From Haematobacter massiliensis (GTDB lineage: Bacteria; Pseudomonadota; Alphaproteobacteria; Rhodobacterales; Rhodobacteraceae), in assembly GCF_000740795.1 (NCBI RefSeq), contig NZ_JGYG01000005.1:1-64000 (forward strand): a stretch of 64,000 nucleotides of DNA. Direction: 5' to 3'. The notes below the pieces were generated by a model. The model worked only from the letters and a program-made list of their open reading frames with translations, was not told the origin of the DNA and did no database searches. How positions within the stretch are numbered: position 1 is the first letter of the stretch; each line of letters starts with the position of its first letter. A program made the translations under genes and the position numbers. Positions 62,385 through 64,000 of this stretch are shown here, in pieces.

Positions 62385-64000
62385 TCAGTCGAACTCTCGA
62401 ATCCGGCGGACGAGTTCGGGGCCGATGAGGGCGGAGATTTCGGGCGATGTCATCTGGGAGTGCAGGCAGGGCGCATCAAGCAGATCGAGGGTCTCTGCAT
62501 AGGCGTGCCACATCTCGGGCCTGAGCGGCCTGCCGGCGTGGTCCTGCGCGGCGCGGATATGGGTGATGGTTGCCGGCAAGGGCGTGTGATAATGGTTGCG
62601 AACGAGGCGGTTCGTATCGGTCACCGTCCGCACCACCCCGTCGAGCGTCCGTTCAGGCAGGCTGCCCAGGGCGGTATCCCCGGCGCGGAGAAAGGCAACG
62701 ACGGCTTCCCGCGTCGCAAGCTCGGGATAGGCTTCCGGATCGTAACCAGCGATAGCCAGAAGCGCGCGCAGCGCAGCCACGGGATCGGGATCGGGCTCAT
62801 CGCGCCAGCAATCCGCGGGATAACTGTCGAGCAGCGCGACCAGCCCCGTCTCACGCCCGATCTGCGTCAGCGCAACGGCCATTTCTTGCGCGATGAGACC
62901 TCCGACCGACCAACCTGCCAGATGCACCACACCTTCCGGCTGGAGTTCCGAAACCCGGAGAATGTAGCGACGGGCCAGCGCCGCAAGGCTCTCCGGCATG
63001 GGTTCGTCCGGGTCAAGGCCCGGGTGCTGAAGCCCCCAGACCCGTCGCTCGGGCGCGATGTGTCGGGCAAGCGCGCGGTAACCCCAGGCGATGCCGCCCG
63101 CGGGATGGATCACGAAGAGCGGCGACCTTTCCGTGTCGCCATCAGCCAGCAGCAAGACTGGCCCAAGGCCATCATCCCTGGGCCGGGCAGCATCCAGAGC
63201 GGCAGCCAAGCTGGAAAGCACCGGATGCTCAAAAACGGTTCCCAGCCCGCAATCCCGCCCGGTCTCCTCCTCGATCCGCAAGGCCAGTCGCACGGCCAGG
63301 AGGGAATCTCCGCCCAGGGCGAAGAAATCAGCCTCCGCCGGGAGGGGGCCATGAAGATGCAGAACCTCGGCGAAGAGGTTTGCCAGCAGGGTTTCGGTGG
63401 GCGTCTGCACCGGCCGGCCGGTCGCGACGAAATTCGGCACGGGCAGGCTCTTGCGGTCGAGCTTGCCGTTGGCGGTGACGGGAAGCGCATCGAGCGGCAC
63501 TTCGGCGGCAGGCACCATGTAAGCGGGCAGCTGCGCTGCCAGCCGGGGCATGAGCGCACCCGGCGCATAGCTGTCCGTGGGCACGAGATAGGTGACCAGC
63601 CGCTTCTCTCCGGCATGATCCTCCCGCGCCACGACAACGGCCTCGCGCGCGAGGCCCGTCGCCATGATCGCCGCCTCGATCTCGCCCAGTTCGATCCTGA
63701 GACCCCGGACCTTCACCTGCTGATCCGATCGCCCAAGGTAGACGACCGCCCCGTCGGGCCGGAGCCGGGCGAGATCGCCGGTAGCATAGAGCCGCCCCCC
63801 CGGATGGCGCGGATCGGCGAGGAACCGGGCATCGGTCAGGTCCGGGCGGCCCAGATAACCGCGTGCGAGTTGCACACCGCCAAGATAAAGGTGCCCCGCA
63901 AGGCCGGGCGGCACAGGCCGCATCCGATCGTCCAGAACGTCGAGCCGGGTGTTCCAGACCGGAAAACCGATGGGCAGAGGGTTGGTGCGGTCCGCTGCGG
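62385..64000 (-). CDS. non-ribosomal peptide synthetase, last module A-PCP-TE (5' part outside window)
   Basis: The frame stays open to the right edge; 537 residues are visible. First comes the end of an adenylation domain (LYLGGVQLARGYLGRPDLT, YATGDLARLRPDGAVVYLGR, VKVRGLRIELGEIE, LPVTANGKLDRKSL). A carrier domain follows with the phosphopantetheine serine in FFALGGDSLLAVRL. A type I thioesterase has its nucleophile in GWSVGGLIAQE. The A-PCP-TE ending resembles EntF-like siderophore synthetases, consistent with an iron-acquisition role, but the product cannot be predicted. Confidence 0.93.
   Translation of the reverse strand, partial: AADRTNPLPIGFPVWNTRLDVLDDRMRPVPPGLAGHLYLGGVQLARGYLGRPDLTDARFLADPRHPGGRLYATGDLARLRPDGAVVYLGRSDQQVKVRGLRIELGEIEAAIMATGLAREAVVVAREDHAGEKRLVTYLVPTDSYAPGALMPRLAAQLPAYMVPAAEVPLDALPVTANGKLDRKSLPVPNFVATGRPVQTPTETLLANLFAEVLHLHGPLPAEADFFALGGDSLLAVRLALRIEEETGRDCGLGTVFEHPVLSSLAAALDAARPRDDGLGPVLLLADGDTERSPLFVIHPAGGIAWGYRALARHIAPERRVWGLQHPGLDPDEPMPESLAALARRYILRVSELQPEGVVHLAGWSVGGLIAQEMAVALTQIGRETGLVALLDSYPADCWRDEPDPDPVAALRALLAIAGYDPEAYPELATREAVVAFLRAGDTALGSLPERTLDGVVRTVTDTNRLVRNHYHTPLPATITHIRAAQDHAGRPLRPEMWHAYAETLDLLDAPCLHSQMTSPEISALIGPELVRRIREFD

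Noticed and set aside
1-64000. CRISPR arrays, rRNA, tRNA, complete insertion sequences, phage genes
   Set aside because: Looked for repeat-spacer patterns, conserved RNA segments, transposase motifs and integrases; none recognised.

Overview
The window looks like a chromosomal segment of a high-GC alphaproteobacterium of the Rhodobacterales (Roseobacter/Paracoccus type). The evidence is the complete aerobic (late cobalt insertion) cobalamin gene set in Rhodobacter-like order with a DUF1636 gene, a VPLPA-CTERM sorting tail, a pseudoazurin, an EcfG-type stress promoter (GGAAC-N17-CGTT) and extensive ATGA stop/start overlaps. No genus can be named from the sequence alone.

Layout. 1-15.5 kb: end of a siderophore/cobalamin-type ABC ATPase, a pseudoazurin, then cobalamin genes cobF, cobA, cobB, cobM, cobE, cobL, cobK, cobJ, cobI, cobH, cobG, cobN, cobW, a DUF1636 gene and, divergently, cobO. 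A cobalamin riboswitch lies on the minus strand at 14649-14817, in front of the leftward operon. cobK is the only gene inside that operon on the opposite strand. 15.5-19.3 kb: a GrdB-like protein with Cys in the selenocysteine position, and a 901-residue fusion of a class III aminotransferase to a cyanobacterial-type acyl-ACP reductase. 19.3-28.7 kb: AT-richer spacer, a VPLPA-CTERM protein, a large secreted metzincin, a SulP transporter, an Orn/Lys/Arg decarboxylase and a PRC-barrel stress protein. 28.8-39.3 kb: two catabolic units with LysR regulators. One is a split ThDP decarboxylase plus aldehyde dehydrogenase. The other is acyl-CoA dehydrogenase, CoA-transferase, hydratase and CitE-like lyase, resembling itaconate/mesaconate/methylsuccinate degradation, with a dicarboxylate-type permease between the two regulators.

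39.7-49.8 kb: a secreted Ntn-hydrolase, a UvrD-like helicase, a SnoaL/flavin monooxygenase divergent from an AcoR-like activator that lacks GAFTGA, and minCDE. 50.4-61.6 kb: a beta-oxidation-like block with GntR and TetR regulators, two acyl-CoA synthetases, thiolase, a FadB/FadJ-like bifunctional enzyme, an orphan Leu/Ile/Val-type binding protein and an acyl-CoA dehydrogenase. A short shared motif (CAAGCGATTG-like) precedes three of these units and suggests one TetR regulon. 62.4-64 kb: the last module (A-PCP-TE) of a non-ribosomal peptide synthetase, cut by the window edge.

The best candidates for something undescribed are the aminotransferase-acyl-ACP reductase fusion (a one-polypeptide route from acyl thioester to alkyl amine), the degenerate AcoR-like regulator with its 22-bp phased operator repeats, and cobK embedded antisense inside the riboswitch-controlled cobalamin operon.
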